A program made the position numbers and the translations under genes. From assembly GCA_018065025.1 (NCBI GenBank), contig JAGHUB010000012.1:1-7218 (forward strand): DNA of 7,218 nt. Direction: 5' to 3'. This stretch comes from Candidatus Equihabitans merdae. Lineage in GTDB: Bacteria; Bacillota; Clostridia; Lachnospirales; Lachnospiraceae. Below the pieces are notes generated by a model that saw only the letters and a list, made by a program, of their open reading frames with translations, ran no database searches and was not told where the DNA came from. Positions 6,689 through 7,218 of this stretch are shown here, piece by piece. Position 1 is the stretch's first letter. Every line of letters starts with the position of its first letter.

Positions 6689-7218
6689 TTAACCTCTCCA
6701 GGCAACCTTCTTCAAACGAGGTGTCAGGATATAGGCCAAAGCGATCTTGACCAAATCCGGAATGATGAAGGGAATGACACACCAACCAAGAACAGTGGCC
6801 AAACCAACAGCACCGCTTGTGCGGGCATAGACAACCATAAACCAGGCTGTACCGAAGATATAACAGACCAGAAGGCCCAACAGCATGGAGATGATACGGA
6901 TAACGGGTTTATTACCAAGTGTCTTCTCAATGAGCCACATAACAAGGGCTGAACAAATGAAGCCGATGATATAACCGCCGGTAGTACCTGTCAGGGCACC
7001 GATGCCGCCTTTAAAACCGGAGAATACCGGAATACCGATGGCACCGATCAGAACATAGATCAGAACAGCCAGCGTTCCCTTCTTGCCGCCTAATACGCCA
7101 ACAGCGATAAAGACACCAAAGGTCTGCAGGGTAAAGGGCACAGCCAGAGGAATGGATATCCAGGAACAGATAGCCATCAGGGCAACAAAGAGACCGATGT
7201 AGACCAGATCAACAGTTT
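6689..7218 (-). CDS. bioY: Biotin transporter BioY (ECF S component), N-terminus outside window
   Basis: This integral membrane protein binds biotin and, with the shared ECF energising module (EcfT, EcfA1/A2), imports it. The reading frame runs through the right edge: residues upstream of the internal ATG at 7177 (DLVYIGLFVAL) still match BioY, so the true start is beyond 7218 and probably only some 5-15 residues are missing from a 180-190-residue family. Seen in order are the VPFTLQTF motif, GGKKGTLAV, the GLPVFSGF-like GIPVFSGFKGG, TGGYIIGF, and the C-terminal IPDLVKIALA with the conserved Asp and Lys that contact biotin in characterised BioY. About six hydrophobic segments fit the family. 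The family's usual GPTGGY reads GTTGGY. It lies upstream of fabG but is separated from it by a strong terminator. Biotin serves acetyl-CoA carboxylase, a functional link to FabG. Confidence 0.94.
   Translation of the reverse strand, partial: TVDLVYIGLFVALMAICSWISIPLAVPFTLQTFGVFIAVGVLGGKKGTLAVLIYVLIGAIGIPVFSGFKGGIGALTGTTGGYIIGFICSALVMWLIEKTLGNKPVIRIISMLLGLLVCYIFGTAWFMVVYARTSGAVGLATVLGWCVIPFIIPDLVKIALAYILTPRLKKVAWRG

Overview
The window looks like a stretch of ordinary chromosome from a Firmicute (Bacillota), probably Clostridia- or Erysipelotrichia-like. The case rests on a CIRCE operator in front of clpB, strong AGGAGG-type ribosome binding sites, extended -10 promoters, short intergenic hairpin-plus-U terminators, a BioY biotin transporter, and the long clostridial type of PRPP synthetase. 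I cannot fix the genus from sequence alone. No mobile element, CRISPR array, tRNA or rRNA is visible.

Layout from left to right: the 3' part of prs (PRPP synthetase, + strand, cut by the left edge) converges on a histidine-phosphatase gene (- strand), and both share a bidirectional hairpin terminator. All other genes are on the - strand. In transcription order from the right edge they are: bioY (cut by the right edge), a strong terminator, a promoter with a candidate operator, fabG and a MarR-family regulator in one unit, a terminator, a TrmH/SpoU-family RNA methyltransferase, a CIRCE-controlled promoter, clpB, a terminator, a promoter, and the histidine phosphatase. No stretch over 300 bases lacks a gene.

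Three functional themes can be read. First, lipid and cofactor supply: FabG reduces 3-oxoacyl-ACP in fatty acid synthesis, BioY imports biotin (the cofactor of acetyl-CoA carboxylase), and a MarR-type regulator is co-transcribed with fabG. An inverted repeat just downstream of the fabG -10 box is a natural candidate for its operator. Second, protein quality control: ClpB is a complete disaggregase whose vegetative promoter is interlocked with a CIRCE (HrcA) site. Third, housekeeping: PRPP synthesis, RNA 2'-O-methylation and a phosphatase.

I found no evidence of a novel multi-gene system. The points most worth a second look are regulatory: the CIRCE/-35 overlap, the putative MarR operator, and the missing promoter in front of the methyltransferase. 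The variant PRPP loop in Prs also deserves attention.
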